Source: Clostridioides difficile_A (lineage in GTDB: Bacteria; Bacillota; Clostridia; Peptostreptococcales; Peptostreptococcaceae). Taken from it: 64,000 nt of DNA. How positions within the stretch are numbered: position 1 is the stretch's first letter; each line of letters begins with the position of its first letter. The stretch spans positions 3,534,001-3,598,000 of the forward strand of contig OX246690.1 of assembly GCA_945909635.1 (NCBI GenBank). Direction: 5' to 3'. The position numbers and the translations under genes were made by a program. The notes under the pieces are model-generated. The model searched no databases and had not been told where the DNA came from. It saw only the letters and a program-made list of their open reading frames with translations. Shown one piece after another: positions 53,052-62,207 of this stretch.

Positions 53052-55400
53052 CTAATTCAGTTCCTCTTTTACATTATATCTCTTGCTGTCTATACCTACT
53101 TTATGGTACTTATACCTTATAAATCTTGATATACGTTCATCATGTGTTGATAATATAATTTGCTTATCTCTAAATTCATTTCTTAAAAGTTCTACAAATG
53201 ACGCCATATTTATATCATCCATATTTTGTAGAGGATCATCTATTAAAATTGTGTTTAAATTATTTTTAGAAAAAATCCTATTTACTGAAAGTATTAATGA
53301 TATTACTAAACCTGATAATTGTCCTGAACTAAACATCTTTATAACATCATGTTTGCTACTATTTTTATTAACAAATTTTAATCTTATCTGCTGTTGTATA
53401 TCTTCAGACTTTATAAATACGCCTAACCCACCTTGATAATTCTGTATTATTTTTCCTGAATAAATATACAATGGTATTTGTAACTTTTTAACCATATAAT
53501 CAGAATACTCTCTTATTTTTTCGGTGTAAACTTTAATCACCTCATCACAATCATTATCAACAGATTTTAAAATTTCATATTGTTTATTAAGTATTTCTAA
53601 GTTTTTCAATAATTGAATTCTTTCTTGATTAGCTGCTTCAAAGTATAAATACTGAATATATAGCTGCTTATTTTTTATATTATCTATATTTATTTTCTTT
53701 ATATTTTCTATATTATTGTCAAGTATGGATGCAATAACTGTGTTTATAGATTCTTTGTTATTATAAATAAAATCTACATTTGAAATATCTCTTCTCTTCT
53801 CTAATAAATCTTTTTTTATAGACTGTACTTTTTTTTCTACTTCATTTAAGCTATAGTCTGACTTGTCTAACCAATATTTACTTATATCTATATCTATACT
53901 TATTAAAAACTCCCTTAATTTTAATACTCTATCTTTTGATTTATATAGCCTTTGTAATTCACTTATAAAGTCCGCTTCTAGCTCTATAGAATTACTAATC
54001 TTTTCTAAGATTATCATTAAAGGATTTATATAAATATTTTGTATTTCTTTTTCAATTAATTCAATTTTTTTTGATTGTTCATTTAATCTATAGGTAAAAT
54101 ATTTTTCTTTTGCATCAATTTCCTCAAACAAATTACTATCTACGTTTGAGTAATCATATCCACAAAATGGACAAATTTCCGATTGAGATACATCTTTTTT
54201 TATAAGGTTTTGGAATGAGTTTTTTAAATTATTCCTAACTTCATTTATATTCATTATTAATGAATCTATTTCATTTGAATCATTTTTAAGGTTAATTCTC
54301 CTCTTTATAAGTTCTTTCATGTTATTAATATCAATTTTTAAATCTAAGCCTAGTAAAAATATTATATTATCCTCTATAAACTTTATAATTCTAGTGTAGT
54401 CTTTTTTTCCTAGAATCAAGTTCAATTCATTAATTAATTTCTTATCCTCAAATTGTTTAACTATAGAATTATAGTTTTCTAAATACTTTAATAGAACTAT
54501 TCCACCTCTTAACACATCTTCATTTGATTTTTGTAAGCAAAAGTCTATATTTTTATTAAACTTATCATTGTTTATATCTTCTATATTTTCAATTATATTT
54601 TTTAGTGTGTTAAGTTCAGATACTATTCTTTGATATTTTTTATCTTCAATTTTTATAGACTCTTTATCCCATAATACATCTTTCCAAGTTATTATTTTTT
54701 TATATTTAATATTGGCTTGCACATTTTCTAATGGTTTCTTTGTTATTTCTTTAATTTGACTTATCTCATTTTCTATAGATCTTTTCTTCTCTCTTATTTT
54801 TGTTCTATATGTAGTTAGTTTTTCCTTAGCTATAGATTCTTTATCCATATTAAATAGTTTATTTATTTCTTCTCGTCTTATGTTTTCACTCTTCTTTAAG
54901 AAAAATAAAGTATCCTCTTGTTGTATATAATACATCAAATTATAAATTTGTTCAGTTGGCTCTAATTTAAAAATAGAATTTATATACTCTTGTGATATCA
55001 ACTTGCCGCCTAAGTCTTCGAATTTTTCTAACTCATATGCCTCAAATCTATCTTTTAAATCATTTACCCTTCCACCTCTATTGGGGTCATTAATAATTCT
55101 CATAAGTATAATGTTATTTCCATTTTCATCTTCAAATTCACCTTTTATTATTACAGGTTTATTCACGTCATTAGCATAAAATACAGGTTTATCTCCATCT
55201 CTATATTCTGTTGAGTATTCATTATCTATATTTCTACTTCCTCGTATTAGTATTTCTATTGCATCAAATATGGTAGTTTTTCCATATCCATTTGGACCAT
55301 CTAAAACAATTAGCTTTTTATTTTCAAAGTCAACATCTTTTTCATCTTTTACAAGTTTGAAATTTTGTAATTTTATCTTTTTTATACTATATTTTTTCAT
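53052..55400 (-). CDS. ABC-3C system ABC ATPase (RecF/SMC-like, zinc-hook)
   Basis: A 782-aa SMC/RecN-like ATPase: Walker A GPNGYGKTT (35-43), long coiled coils on both sides of a zinc-hook-like CPFCGYDY (Cys410, Cys413), signature SSGQLSGL (691-698), Walker B TILIDDPLQNMDD (about 717-729), and the H-loop STHDERISRF. It is the ATP-hydrolysing core of an ABC-three-component system and probably senses or scans nucleic acid, then triggers the effector. Last gene of the operon; AAGGGG lies upstream of the ATG. Relatives include RloC and Rad50-like anti-phage ATPases. Confidence 0.88.
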   Translation of the reverse strand: MKKYSIKKIKLQNFKLVKDEKDVDFENKKLIVLDGPNGYGKTTIFDAIEILIRGSRNIDNEYSTEYRDGDKPVFYANDVNKPVIIKGEFEDENGNNIILMRIINDPNRGGRVNDLKDRFEAYELEKFEDLGGKLISQEYINSIFKLEPTEQIYNLMYYIQQEDTLFFLKKSENIRREEINKLFNMDKESIAKEKLTTYRTKIREKKRSIENEISQIKEITKKPLENVQANIKYKKIITWKDVLWDKESIKIEDKKYQRIVSELNTLKNIIENIEDINNDKFNKNIDFCLQKSNEDVLRGGIVLLKYLENYNSIVKQFEDKKLINELNLILGKKDYTRIIKFIEDNIIFLLGLDLKIDINNMKELIKRRINLKNDSNEIDSLIMNINEVRNNLKNSFQNLIKKDVSQSEICPFCGYDYSNVDSNLFEEIDAKEKYFTYRLNEQSKKIELIEKEIQNIYINPLMIILEKISNSIELEADFISELQRLYKSKDRVLKLREFLISIDIDISKYWLDKSDYSLNEVEKKVQSIKKDLLEKRRDISNVDFIYNNKESINTVIASILDNNIENIKKINIDNIKNKQLYIQYLYFEAANQERIQLLKNLEILNKQYEILKSVDNDCDEVIKVYTEKIREYSDYMVKKLQIPLYIYSGKIIQNYQGGLGVFIKSEDIQQQIRLKFVNKNSSKHDVIKMFSSGQLSGLVISLILSVNRIFSKNNLNTILIDDPLQNMDDINMASFVELLRNEFRDKQIILSTHDERISRFIRYKYHKVGIDSKRYNVKEELN

Positions 55401-55411
55401 TTTATTTCCCC

Positions 55412-56092
55412 TTATTGAATATTAATTAACTCATCTATCCAACTATCAATATCATCTTCATCTATCTCTAATAGTTCATTATGTAAATCAAATATAGTTT
55501 TTAATTTTAATTCAAATTCAATCCTCTTATTTAAATCCATTATATTTTCTGTTTCAAATGTATCAGAGTATGCTAAATGTGGTAATTTTATGTATAATTT
55601 TAATATTAAACTATAGAACGAGATAGTTTCTTCTCTCTTGAAATCTTCAAATAAATCCTCTTTATTTATATTAGCTTTCATAAATTCAGTTATACTTCTA
55701 CCCTCTATTGCTGATTTAAACTCTTCTAATTCTTTTTCTAAATATAATACTACATACTTTTTAAAGAAATAAACATCTTCCTCCAATTCTAATATTTGAG
55801 ACTGCATTTTATCTTTTTCATCTAAATCTTTTAATTTAATGAATAAGATCATAGATGTATTTTTTTTTAGTTCATTTTGATTTTCTTTACTACATATATA
55901 ATTAAACGCTTCATTCTGACTTTCTTCAAACTGTTCATTAAATTCATTAATTGAATCATAAAAGCTTACTACATAAAACATAGTTCTATCTTTGTTCTCT
56001 GAAAATATAGAATTATAATCAGCTATATTTTCTATTGATTGTATATTTTCAAAATTAGTTTCCATCAATAATTTCTTTATTAATTGTTTCAT
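55412..56092 (-). CDS. ABC-3C system middle component (MC1-like)
   Basis: A 226-aa protein with the MC1 signature: an acidic segment leading to LEEDVYFFKKYVVLYLEKELEEF (about 104-125) and a later FKREETISFYSLILKLYIKLPHL. Middle components link the ATPase to the effector. It is rich in Asp/Glu, consistent with an assembly or DNA-mimic-like role (inference). It starts with the last base of the effector stop codon and ends 11 nt before the ATPase. Confidence 0.8.
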   Translation of the reverse strand: MKQLIKKLLMETNFENIQSIENIADYNSIFSENKDRTMFYVVSFYDSINEFNEQFEESQNEAFNYICSKENQNELKKNTSMILFIKLKDLDEKDKMQSQILELEEDVYFFKKYVVLYLEKELEEFKSAIEGRSITEFMKANINKEDLFEDFKREETISFYSLILKLYIKLPHLAYSDTFETENIMDLNKRIEFELKLKTIFDLHNELLEIDEDDIDSWIDELINIQ

Positions 56093-57462
56093 TACACTAA
56101 TTCCTCCTTAACTAAATTAATATCTTTAAAGTCTACTCTGTTTTTCAGATATAATTTATCTTCTAATTCTAAATCTTTTAATCTCTTAGCTTCATCTATC
56201 TCTTCGACATCACTTATATCTTCTAATATATTTTGTTTATTTAAATTCTCTGTTATAAATATATTAGATTCGAATAATTCATTTAGCAAAAACTCATTAT
56301 TTTTAATATTCCTAATATAGGATTCCGCAACTTTGTTTATAATACGTGGATATATATATGTTATAGTCGTTGGTATATAACTATTATTATAATCACATTT
56401 ATATAGTAGTGTATTTTTATCTATTTTATAGTCTTTATCTATTTCATCATTTAAAATACAACATAAAAAATATATGCTCTTTTCATCTGTAAGGTTGCTG
56501 TTATCAAGTTCCCAATCAGATATATTAACATGTGGATTTATCTTGTAAATAAGCTTTTTAAAACTACTTAAATCTATTTCATCTATCATATTAACTAGAT
56601 TTACTAATTTACAGTTATTTATATCTATTGAGCAAATTTCTTTTTTATCACATATGTCTTCACAATATTTATGTATATTACATAAATACCTTTCTTTAGT
56701 TTGATATAGATAGTAGTTTTCATCTTTTTTTAAAATATCATCATCATCTAATCTATCTTTAAATTCCTCAAATTCTATATCAAGTTTTATATTCTTTTTA
56801 TGCCTTTCCTTTATGTATTCATCAAAAAAACCTATAAATTGGTTATATATTATCTCTACACTTCCAGACTTGTATTCTAGGTCACTTAATATAAAGTATC
56901 TTTGTATCTCATCTCTTATTAAATCTCTTATTTCATCTAAAGAACAATGGTAATTTCCATTACTATATTGATACAAATTTATATTACTAAAAAATGATTC
57001 ATCATTTAAAATTTTATTAAAAAACTCTATCTCTTCTATAACTTTTAATTTTTGACTATCATTTTCACATTTTTCTAGTTTTTTATATAGATTTGTTATT
57101 TTTGTATTTAAACACTTCTTATAACCATCTAAGTTCCAGTCTGTAATACAACATATTGTATGTAAGTATAAATTTAAACTTGGTAATTCACTTTTATCTT
57201 TATTTAATTTGCCCATAGCTTCTAAATAGGGATTTATCGTTGTATCATCCATCCTTGCCTTTACTTGATGTATAGATTTATAATCTCCATTATGTTTTAT
57301 AGAAAAATCTTCTCTATGTTCTATTTCTATAGAATAATTTTTATATTCTTCATAAATCCCATTTTCTATAAAGTCATTTATCATTTTTAATACTATATAT
57401 ATGCTTACTTTACCTTGATATTGATATCCACTCCAACTAGGACTAGCATCACAAATACTCAT
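56092..57462 (-). CDS. ABC-3C system effector with N-terminal DUF4297/PD-(D/E)xK-like nuclease domain
   Basis: A 456-aa protein, first gene of the ABC-3C operon. Its N-terminus SPSWSGYQYQGKVSIYIVLKMI and EIEHREDFSI with HQVKAR (Glu48/Asp52, Gln66-Val67-Lys68) matches the ABC-3C effector pattern and is like Cap4-type dsDNA endonucleases. About 70-380 is of unknown fold, with a Cys-rich stretch (CNIHKYCEDICDKKEICSIDINNC) that could bind zinc. The C-terminal 80 residues (ESYIRNIKNNEFLLNELFE) probably contact the middle component. GAGGGGGAG lies 4 nt before the ATG. The nuclease assignment is by motif only. Confidence 0.72.
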   Translation of the reverse strand: MSICDASPSWSGYQYQGKVSIYIVLKMINDFIENGIYEEYKNYSIEIEHREDFSIKHNGDYKSIHQVKARMDDTTINPYLEAMGKLNKDKSELPSLNLYLHTICCITDWNLDGYKKCLNTKITNLYKKLEKCENDSQKLKVIEEIEFFNKILNDESFFSNINLYQYSNGNYHCSLDEIRDLIRDEIQRYFILSDLEYKSGSVEIIYNQFIGFFDEYIKERHKKNIKLDIEFEEFKDRLDDDDILKKDENYYLYQTKERYLCNIHKYCEDICDKKEICSIDINNCKLVNLVNMIDEIDLSSFKKLIYKINPHVNISDWELDNSNLTDEKSIYFLCCILNDEIDKDYKIDKNTLLYKCDYNNSYIPTTITYIYPRIINKVAESYIRNIKNNEFLLNELFESNIFITENLNKQNILEDISDVEEIDEAKRLKDLELEDKLYLKNRVDFKDINLVKEELV

Positions 57463-57586
57463 AAAACTCCCCCTCTATTCTTATTGCCATGTATATCTTA
57501 TCATCCATATACATTATTTTCCATAAAGTTGCATAAAATACTATTTTTAATATTGATTACCATTTATCTAATTAGTTCATAAAAAA

Positions 57587-57615
57587 TACACTACCATAAA
57601 TTTATGGTAGTGTAT
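57587..57615 (-). terminator. 30-nt perfect palindrome terminator
   Basis: ATACACTACCATAAA and its exact inverse (57586-57615) are followed on the minus strand by U6. It stands just beyond the tmRNA-end-like sequence, as a terminator stands behind a tRNA or tmRNA gene. Confidence 0.8.
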
Positions 57616-57618
57616 CCG

Positions 57619-57648
57619 TGGATTTAAATGGTGGAGACGAGGGGAGTC
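57619..57648 (-). mobile_element. right direct repeat / att-like 3' end of tmRNA
   Basis: On the minus strand GACTCCCCTCGTCTCCACCA (57629-57648) looks like the final 20 nt of a bacterial tmRNA/tRNA, whose T-arm and acceptor end read GACTCCC...CTCCACCA. The rest of that RNA is absent, so this is an integration-site remnant. Bases 57619-57640 form the right repeat of the ABC-3C cassette. Confidence 0.6.
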
Positions 57649-57759
57649 TATAAGTGGTTATTTGATTGTTTTGTTGGTTTTTGTAAATGTAGGTATATAG
57701 CTATTTGGTTATGATGTTGGAGCAATTTTTCGGTTATTTTTTATTATTTATTTTTGTAG

Positions 57760-57778
57760 TTGGGGTATTATTGGGGTA
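57760..57778. repeat. integrase arm-type-like repeat TTGGGGTA x2
   Basis: TTGGGGTA at 57760-57767 and 57771-57778, 11 bp apart, lies 110 bp from the tmRNA-end sequence. Paired GGGGTA repeats beside an att core are typical of phage and island arm-type sites. No integrase gene is present in 57463-58410; the rest of that gap is AT-rich with a decayed fifth copy of the tRNA-end-like element near 58318-58345. Confidence 0.45.
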
Positions 57779-58347
57779 CGTTTTTCTATTTTACTATGAT
57801 AATGTAAATTTCTAATTAACTTTTTATAATGAATAATTAGTTTTTAATGACCATAAAATTAAAATTAGTTTTTAATATATCTTTTTTTAATCCACTAAAT
57901 CAATTTAATTTTGAACTTATAATCAACAAAGTATTAATCATGATTATAATCCCACTTTGGTAAAACTATAGATATATTTCCTCACTTAGTCTTATAATTT
58001 TATTACTTGTACTTTAACCTATTTTACAAGCAACTAATTAATTCAAAATCTAGTTAAACATTATAATCAGTTCATTATAATAATTATAACTTGTAAATTT
58101 CATAACTATTTTAATAAAATATCTTTTTATTGGAATTATATCTCTTTGTAGATACATTTATAAAAAATATTTCCACTTCCAAATATATTTTCTATATAGA
58201 TATAAATAATATTCTTCTATATAGATATATAACAATCTCTTAATACTTACTTTCTTAAATTTTCATAGAAAAAGTATTAATTATATATCTATATCTTTAT
58301 TTCAGATTTCAGTGATAATGAAAACAAATCATAAGCACGATAACTGT

Positions 58348-58392
58348 AAAATATAGTATAATAAAATATATGTTTATAATATACTATATTTT
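58348..58392 (+). promoter_or_regulatory. 13-bp inverted repeat upstream of DUF262-HEPN pair
   Basis: AAAATATAGTATA (58348-58360) and its exact inverse (58380-58392) flank a 19-nt spacer containing candidate -10 TATAAT boxes (58357-58362, 58375-58380). It ends 18 nt before the DUF262 ATG, so binding would block the promoter, as for self-regulated toxin-antitoxin operons. Confidence 0.6.
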
Positions 58393-58410
58393 ATATGGGT
58401 AGGTGAATTT

Positions 58411-59517
58411 ATGTCATTACAAGATGAAATATTGACTAAATCTAAAGAAATTCAAACAGATGGATATCCTATGTCTATTGGTGAATTGATTAATATGTAT
58501 AGAGATGAAGAGCTAATTGTTAATCCTGAATTCCAACGATTCTTTAGGTGGACAGATAGTCAAAAAACTAAATTTATAGAATCAATACTATTAGGTATAC
58601 CAATTCCACCTATATTTGTTTCTCAAAATGAAAATGGTGTATGGGATGTAATTGATGGACTGCAAAGATTATCTACTATACTTGAGTTTGTAGGCATACT
58701 TAAAGACAATAGTGGCAATATAGTAAAAGCAAGTAAGTTATCAGGAACCAAATTTTTACCTTCATTACAAGATAAATATTGGGATAGTTCAAATTCTGAT
58801 AATAGTTTTACACAGGCTCAAAGAATGGACTTCAAGCGATCTAAACTTGATATAAAGATAATAAAAAAGGCTAGTGATAAAGATGCGAAATATGAACTTT
58901 TTCAACGTATCAATACAGGTGGTACTTCTTTAGAACCTCAAGAAATACGTAACTGTTTATTAATTATGATAGATAAACCTTTTTATGATTGGTGTGTTAA
59001 ACTAAATAAATATGAACCATTTCAAAACTGTATTCCTCTAACTGAGAAACAATATTCAGAGCAATATGACATGGAGATAATCATACGATATCTGGTTTAC
59101 TTGTATTGTGACATAAATAATATTAGAGGAAATGAAGATATGAGCGACTTTATTACTAATGAAATAATAAACATAGCTGAAAATAATATAATAGACTATG
59201 ATTATGAATACAATAGATTCTGTGATACTTTTGACTATCTAAATATATTATTAGAAGATGATGTTTTTAGAAAATTTAATAATGACAAAAGTAAGTTTTA
59301 TGGAGCATTTTCAGTTGCATCATTTGAATTAATTATATCTGGATTTAGTAAAAATTTAGATAAGATTAAACTATTAAATCAAGATAAAATAATATCATTA
59401 ATAAAATCTATTTATAACTCTTCAGAATATAAAACTGCTTCAAATAGTTCAAGACCTATTTTGAGATTTAAAAATTTAAAATTGCTAGGAGAAAAAATAT
59501 TCTCAGATGTCAACTAA
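58411..59517 (+). CDS. DUF262-domain protein
   Basis: A 368-aa protein whose N-terminal 200 residues are a DUF262 (GmrS-N/ParB-like) domain: PEFQRFFRWTDSQKTKFIESIL and VIDGLQRLSTI with the DGxQR motif (Asp82, Gln85, Arg86), then FQRINTGGTSLEPQEIRNCL. The domain binds or hydrolyses nucleotides in GmrSD, BrxU and SspE defence proteins. Here it lacks a fused HNH (DUF1524) nuclease, so it must work with a partner. It overlaps the HEPN gene by 11 nt. Likely a defence or toxin-antitoxin component. Confidence 0.85.
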   Translation: MSLQDEILTKSKEIQTDGYPMSIGELINMYRDEELIVNPEFQRFFRWTDSQKTKFIESILLGIPIPPIFVSQNENGVWDVIDGLQRLSTILEFVGILKDNSGNIVKASKLSGTKFLPSLQDKYWDSSNSDNSFTQAQRMDFKRSKLDIKIIKKASDKDAKYELFQRINTGGTSLEPQEIRNCLLIMIDKPFYDWCVKLNKYEPFQNCIPLTEKQYSEQYDMEIIIRYLVYLYCDINNIRGNEDMSDFITNEIINIAENNIIDYDYEYNRFCDTFDYLNILLEDDVFRKFNNDKSKFYGAFSVASFELIISGFSKNLDKIKLLNQDKIISLIKSIYNSSEYKTASNSSRPILRFKNLKLLGEKIFSDVN

Positions 59518-60199
59518 TTCACTAGATAAACTTCAAAATGGTATAGATAAAAATCTCTCATGGAGAAAAAAAGAATTAACAAATTTAAAAATGGTAATTG
59601 ATATGTCAGAGGGTTCTGTTCTACTAACTTTACTTAGAAGTGGTATTACACTTCTTTATGCACATTGGGAAGGTTTCATTAAAATAAGCGCTAGAGAATA
59701 TCTTTATTATTTAAATTCATTAAAATTAAACTGCTTTGATATGACAGATAACTTTCTTACACTAACATTAAAACCAATGATTATTGATGTCCGCCAATCA
59801 AATAAATCTACATCTCATTATAAAGTTGTAGATAAAATACTTAATGGACAATTTTCAATATTTAATGTTAATGTAATGGAAAAACTAATAATTGATACAG
59901 AATCTAATTTATCATATAAAGTTTTAGAAGATATATTATTTAATTTAGGTTTAGACAGTACTCAATATCAACTAAAGGAACACTATATTAAAAATAAACT
60001 TTTAGATACACGTAATAAAATAGCCCATGGTGAATTTGTCCCATTGATTAGAAAAAAAAATAATATATATGAAGCAGAAACAGAAGCCAAAGAAGATTGG
60101 AATAGTTTATACAAAGAGATTCTTGAACTAATGGAATTGTTTAAAAAACAAATTTTAGATGCTGCTCAAAATGAATACTACTTAAAGAAAAATAAATAA
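59507..60199 (+). CDS. HEPN-domain protein (MAE_28990/MAE_18760-like), candidate RNase
   Basis: A 230-aa alpha-helical protein. The HEPN active-site motif Rx4H is present as RNKIAH (Arg169, Asn170, His174), and LYAHWEGFIKISAREYL near the N-terminus is typical of the MAE_28990/RiboL-PSP-HEPN group. Such proteins cleave RNA, often tRNA, as toxins. The DUF262 partner, encoded immediately upstream with an 11-nt overlap, may control or activate it. ATG at 59507 follows AGGAGAAA at a slightly long distance, suggesting translational coupling. Confidence 0.82.
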   Translation: MSTNSLDKLQNGIDKNLSWRKKELTNLKMVIDMSEGSVLLTLLRSGITLLYAHWEGFIKISAREYLYYLNSLKLNCFDMTDNFLTLTLKPMIIDVRQSNKSTSHYKVVDKILNGQFSIFNVNVMEKLIIDTESNLSYKVLEDILFNLGLDSTQYQLKEHYIKNKLLDTRNKIAHGEFVPLIRKKNNIYEAETEAKEDWNSLYKEILELMELFKKQILDAAQNEYYLKKNK

Positions 60200-60221
60200 T
60201 GATTATATTAAATATTAATAT

Positions 60222-60262
60222 AAAAAACAGACATAAATAGTATTATATATGTCTGCTTTTTA
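60222..60262 (+). terminator. intrinsic terminator after HEPN gene
   Basis: CAGACATA (60228-60235) pairs with TATGTCTG (60248-60255), flanked by A-rich and T-rich runs on both sides, so it can also end the leftward methylase transcript about 100 nt away. Confidence 0.75.
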
Positions 60263-60361
60263 TTTATTACAGTACTTATTAATTATATTATAAACCTTTA
60301 ACAATTCATCTAGCTAAAATCATAATAATTATAGTTATAATCTGTATTTTATAAACATTTA

Positions 60362-62077
60362 CTACTTCTTAATTCTTTTTCTATTAAGTCTTCTATTTTT
60401 TAATATTAACCACATTTTTCTAAATTGATCAACTATATTCCTGTCAATACCTAAAATTTCTATTAATATAGTTTCATCTACTAAATCCAATATATCTTCT
60501 ATATCATTATTATTTCTAACACGAGTATCTATTTCTTGAATTAAGTAATTTACAATATCATTTGTTATTAATTCATTACTTTGTAAATCAGGTATAATTA
60601 CTTTTTCAAATTCACCTGGAAGTATCTCTAATACGCCACCTCCATAACTTCTACCTTCTATCTCTGTAAATGCTAAAGTTATACTATTGTAATATGACAA
60701 TAAGACTCTATTATGATCAATATCTGCATTAAAACGTATCCTATGCATTGTATCAGTGCTAACAGCTTCTACTTCTGAGTTTAAAATAAACTTAGGGTAT
60801 AAATGATTTCTTCTTAATAAAAATGCATCTGGAAGCCATATTGATGGAACTCTATACCATCTCTGCCTTATTCTACATTTATATCCAGTATTCTGCTCTT
60901 CTCTTTCTCCTTTTTCTATATATTCTCTTTGCCTATATGAGTATTGTTCATATGGTATATCTGGAAAATCAATTAAATACGTTTTTGCACCTCTATTGAT
61001 ATTATATTTCCAATCTTCTCTTGTAAACTTTATACCATTTAGATTTACACTTCTAGCAATTAATGGTTTACTTATTTCTTTTAAGTCAAATTTATTTACT
61101 GTTTGATTATCTACACAAAAATAGTCATTATTACCAGTAGTTATTCCAACATCAACACTTGCAATATCTCCAAACCTTACAAATCTATTATCTTTTCTCA
61201 GAGAGTTAATTAATTCATTTGAATTTCTGTTTAAGAAATATCTTGTCCATTTTGAATCACTTATTTCTATATTATTAAATGGTATATCTTCGATATTATT
61301 ATCATTTGTTAGTTGATTTATGTCATCATACTGTACTATCCTAAGTTTATGCTCATCTTTATGATTTTCATCCTTCTCTCCTAATAATATCACTACTTCT
61401 TGTTCTACATTAGGAAAAATCAACTCTCTAAATGTAACTATTGTCATTTTTTGAAGTTGTATCATTAAAAATCGTCTTAATTCTTCTGCATATGCCACTT
61501 GCATAAGCTCTGCTGGTATTACCAATCCTAATTTTCCATTTTTATTTAACATTTGAATACTAGCTACTACAAATGATACCCATGCATTTATAAGCTTATT
61601 TGATTTCATGCCATTACTTTTCAATATGATACTTTGTTCATTTCTTTGTTCTTCTGTTAAGTATTGATATCTTATATATGGCGGATTTCCAACTATAATA
61701 TTAAATTTTTCGTATTTTATGATATTTTCATATATTGTATAAAAATCTTCATTTATTACTTTGCAACCAATATTATCCAATATTGTTTTTTCATCCTCTA
61801 GATTCTCTAAACTATCTATAAAAATACTATTATTTATTCTATCTAGCGCTACCATTGATTCATTTGTATCTAATTCTATACCAACTATACTAAATCTATC
61901 TTGTAAATTTAAGATATTCATACTCTCTAAAAATGATCCATCTCCACAACTTGGTTCAAGTATTTTTCCTGATTCTATATCTTTAATAGCCCAATCTACA
62001 ATATAGTTAGCTAGGTTCTCAGGAGTATAGTATCTTCCATTTAATCTTTCTTCTGTTGCATGTTCTCTTAATAACAT
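60362..62077 (-). CDS. Eco57I-type class I DNA methyltransferase (N6-adenine)
   Basis: A 571-aa SAM-dependent DNA methyltransferase. Motif X-like GRYYTPENLANYIVDWA (about 14-30), SAM motif I KILEPSCGDGSFLE (about 38-51), catalytic motif IV NPPY (131-134), then a specificity region with TaqI-like folds. It lacks an obvious nuclease domain, so it is either the modification half of a type II system or a methylase-only defence protein. AAGGTG lies upstream of the ATG. It follows a second methyltransferase gene on the same strand. Confidence 0.85.
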   Translation of the reverse strand: MLLREHATEERLNGRYYTPENLANYIVDWAIKDIESGKILEPSCGDGSFLESMNILNLQDRFSIVGIELDTNESMVALDRINNSIFIDSLENLEDEKTILDNIGCKVINEDFYTIYENIIKYEKFNIIVGNPPYIRYQYLTEEQRNEQSIILKSNGMKSNKLINAWVSFVVASIQMLNKNGKLGLVIPAELMQVAYAEELRRFLMIQLQKMTIVTFRELIFPNVEQEVVILLGEKDENHKDEHKLRIVQYDDINQLTNDNNIEDIPFNNIEISDSKWTRYFLNRNSNELINSLRKDNRFVRFGDIASVDVGITTGNNDYFCVDNQTVNKFDLKEISKPLIARSVNLNGIKFTREDWKYNINRGAKTYLIDFPDIPYEQYSYRQREYIEKGEREEQNTGYKCRIRQRWYRVPSIWLPDAFLLRRNHLYPKFILNSEVEAVSTDTMHRIRFNADIDHNRVLLSYYNSITLAFTEIEGRSYGGGVLEILPGEFEKVIIPDLQSNELITNDIVNYLIQEIDTRVRNNNDIEDILDLVDETILIEILGIDRNIVDQFRKMWLILKNRRLNRKRIKK

Positions 62078-62165
62078 TAATTTTCACCTTTTCTTTAAAG
62101 TATACCTATATTTTGTTCAATATCTCTCTATTTTATCATATTTAAACTTTTTAATATATTATTTA

Positions 62166-62202
62166 ATAAAAAACAGCTTCTATTTACTAAGTAGCTATTT
62201 TT
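62166..62202 (-). terminator. intrinsic terminator between the two methyltransferase genes
   Basis: AAAAACAGCT (62169-62178) pairs with AGCTATTTTT (62193-62202; one G-U on the minus strand), followed by U6, just after the upstream gene stop. Confidence 0.65.
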
Positions 62203-62207
62203 CAACT

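Larger units (their letters stand above)
52997..57640 (-). mobile_element. inserted cassette carrying the ABC-3C system
   Basis: Bases between two direct repeats (52997-53018 and 57619-57640; 21 of 22 identical) hold exactly one complete three-gene operon and no integrase. The repeats resemble a tmRNA/tRNA 3' end, a common integration target. The span is 4.6 kb. The absence of its own recombinase suggests either a cargo cassette moved by a helper or a remnant of a larger element. Confidence 0.55.

Noticed and set aside
57629..57648. Intact tmRNA gene
   Set aside because: Only the last 20 or so bases match. No tRNA-like 5' half or tag-coding region is present upstream on the minus strand.
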